A stretch of 15,854 bases of DNA from Pseudomonadota bacterium (GTDB lineage Bacteria > Pseudomonadota > Alphaproteobacteria > Micropepsales > Micropepsaceae): assembly GCA_021817355.1 (NCBI GenBank), contig JAKAVI010000203.1:1-15854 (forward strand). The letters are read 5' to 3'. Shown piece by piece: positions 14,557 through 15,854 of this stretch; positions within the stretch are counted from its first letter, which is position 1, and each line of letters starts with the position of its first letter. The notes beneath the pieces were generated by a model. That model saw only the letters and a list, made by a program, of their open reading frames with translations, was not told the origin of the DNA and ran no database searches. Position numbers and translations under genes: made by a program.

Positions 14557-15854
14557 TTGCTTTTCAATTCCGATCAGTTTCTGTTCGAATTCCTCCCGGC
14601 GGTCTTCGTTGGCTTCTTTGCCATTCGCATGCTGATGGGTGGGCGTGCTGCGCAATACTGGCTGGCCGCGGGCTCGCTGGTCTTCTACGCCTCCGCGGGA
14701 TTGGCGCTTCTGCCCCCGCTTCTGGTGTCGGCAGTGACAAACTTCATGATTGGCCGGGCCTTGGCTCGCCGTGCTGCGAGCGATCAGCGCCGTGGCGCAA
14801 TCCTGTTTCTCGGCGTCGGCTTTGATCTCTCACTTCTTGGTTACTTCAAATACGCGGCCTTTATCGTAGGCAATCTCGATGCTCTGGGTTTCAACTTTGC
14901 CGTACCGCATATCACGTTGCCGCTAGGAATTTCCTTTTACACCTTTACGCAAATCGCCTTTCTGGTCGACGCCGCCCGCGGCCAGGCCGCCGAATATGAT
15001 TTTCCGCGCTATCTTCTTTTTGTCAGCTTCTTTCCCCATCTGATTGCGGGCCCCATCATCCATCACAAGCAGATGATGCCGCAGCTGACGCCTGAAAAGC
15101 TAAGCGAAAACAAGCTGGACAACGCACCGCGAGCTATCATGCTGTTTGCCATAGGCCTGGCGAAAAAGGTCTTGCTGGCCGACGGCTTCGCACGCCTGGC
15201 CACGCCCGTGTTCACGGCGGCAAATCAGCATTCTGCACCTGGCTTGATTTCTGCCTGGGGAGGCATGCTGTCCTACACCTTTCAGATCTATTTTGATTTC
15301 TCCGGCTATAGCGACATGGCGTTGGGCCTTGCCCTTCTTTTTGGTGTCACGCTTCCGGTCAACTTTCTGGCGCCATACAAGTCCGAAAACATCATCGAGT
15401 TCTGGCGCACCTGGCATATGACCTTGTCGGCCTTTTTGCGTGACTACCTCTACATACCTCTTGGCGGTAACCGCAAAGGCAAGATCCGACGGTACATCAA
15501 TCTGATGCTGACCATGACCATCGGTGGGCTGTGGCACGGCGCGGGCTGGACCTTTGTCCTCTGGGGCGCGCTGCACGGCTTCTACCTGCTCGTTAATCAT
15601 GCCTGGCGTCTGAATGCCCAGCCGCGTGGCTGGAGGCTCTCCCCCCGCCTGGCAAAGGGGCTTACCTTCTTTGCGGTCGCCCTTGCCTGGGTGCTGTTTC
15701 GTGCCGATACCATGCATGCGGCATACTCGGTTTATGCGGGGCTGATCGGGCTGAACGGAATACAGCTGATGTCAAACGCGCTGAAAGTTTTTGGCATCCA
15801 TCACGATTTCACGGTCTTGGGTCTGCATATCGTTCGGCAGGAGTTTGACCAGAC
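14557..15854 (+). CDS. MBOAT-family membrane O-acetyltransferase, AlgI-like (3' end outside window)
   Basis: The visible 432 codons encode a polytopic inner-membrane protein of the AlgI/DltB branch, which passes acetyl groups across the membrane for exopolysaccharide O-acetylation. I take TTG 14557 as the start. It gives M-LFNSDQFLFEFLP, the conserved AlgI-type N-terminus, and GAGG ends 6 nt upstream. The nearby ATG 14535 is out of frame. Hallmarks are PLGISFYTFTQIAF, FFPHLIAGPIIHH, the FQIYFDFSGYSDMALGLA block, FWRTWHMTLSAFLRDYLYIP with H287, and GLWHGAGWTFVLWGALHG with the conserved catalytic H327. Complete relatives have roughly 470-520 residues, so the last part is missing. An SGNH/AlgX- or AlgJ-like partner is expected downstream. 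Alginate itself is not implied; other acylated polysaccharides use the same family. Confidence 0.93.
   Translation, partial: MLFNSDQFLFEFLPAVFVGFFAIRMLMGGRAAQYWLAAGSLVFYASAGLALLPPLLVSAVTNFMIGRALARRAASDQRRGAILFLGVGFDLSLLGYFKYAAFIVGNLDALGFNFAVPHITLPLGISFYTFTQIAFLVDAARGQAAEYDFPRYLLFVSFFPHLIAGPIIHHKQMMPQLTPEKLSENKLDNAPRAIMLFAIGLAKKVLLADGFARLATPVFTAANQHSAPGLISAWGGMLSYTFQIYFDFSGYSDMALGLALLFGVTLPVNFLAPYKSENIIEFWRTWHMTLSAFLRDYLYIPLGGNRKGKIRRYINLMLTMTIGGLWHGAGWTFVLWGALHGFYLLVNHAWRLNAQPRGWRLSPRLAKGLTFFAVALAWVLFRADTMHAAYSVYAGLIGLNGIQLMSNALKVFGIHHDFTVLGLHIVRQEFDQ

Overview
The window is GC-rich DNA, with short gaps and good Shine-Dalgarno sequences, from a Gram-negative bacterium, most likely a proteobacterium. 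The evidence is a secreted protein with a Sec signal, an AlgI-type membrane O-acetyltransferase, a CRP/FNR-type box upstream of a stress module, and protein families common in Alpha- and Gammaproteobacteria. Taxonomy cannot be fixed more finely by eye. There are nine intact or near-intact protein genes and two genes cut by the window edges. No rRNA, tRNA, CRISPR array or insertion sequence was seen.

Left block (1-3799). Three minus-strand genes run toward the left edge: an Old Yellow Enzyme-type flavin oxidoreductase, a classical short-chain dehydrogenase, and the start of a Rossmann-fold protein. Divergent to them is a plus-strand XRE-family regulator with a MmyB-like ligand-binding domain. 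This is a typical regulator plus redox-enzyme arrangement. A perfect TATAAT and an inverted repeat lie just upstream of the regulator, which suggests autoregulation. About 620 bp between the divergent genes hold no convincing gene, only a possible decayed fragment.

Central stress module (3800-8116). A Lon-like protease of the AAA_32 type is followed by a dienelactone-hydrolase-family protein and a phosphoribosyltransferase-family protein. The protease has an intact Ser/Lys dyad but a degenerate Walker A. The hydrolase homologue has lost its nucleophile Ser and its catalytic His, so it looks like a pseudoenzyme. FNR/Anr/FixK-like boxes (TTGAT-N4-xxCAA) lie upstream of the protease and upstream of the hydrolase. 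Each is placed so that a -10-like hexamer falls where a class II activated promoter would need it. I infer a low-oxygen or stress regulon.

Right-centre (8117-13713). A plus-strand saccharopine-dehydrogenase-like reductase and a HAD phosphatase are followed by a strong hairpin. That hairpin separates them from a convergent, secreted 1063-residue BNR/VPS10 (sortilin-like) beta-propeller protein.

Right edge (13714-15854). About 840 bp contain no gene I can support. After them an MBOAT (AlgI-like) polysaccharide O-acetyltransferase begins, probably at a TTG codon, and runs off the window. Its SGNH-type partner would be expected just outside.
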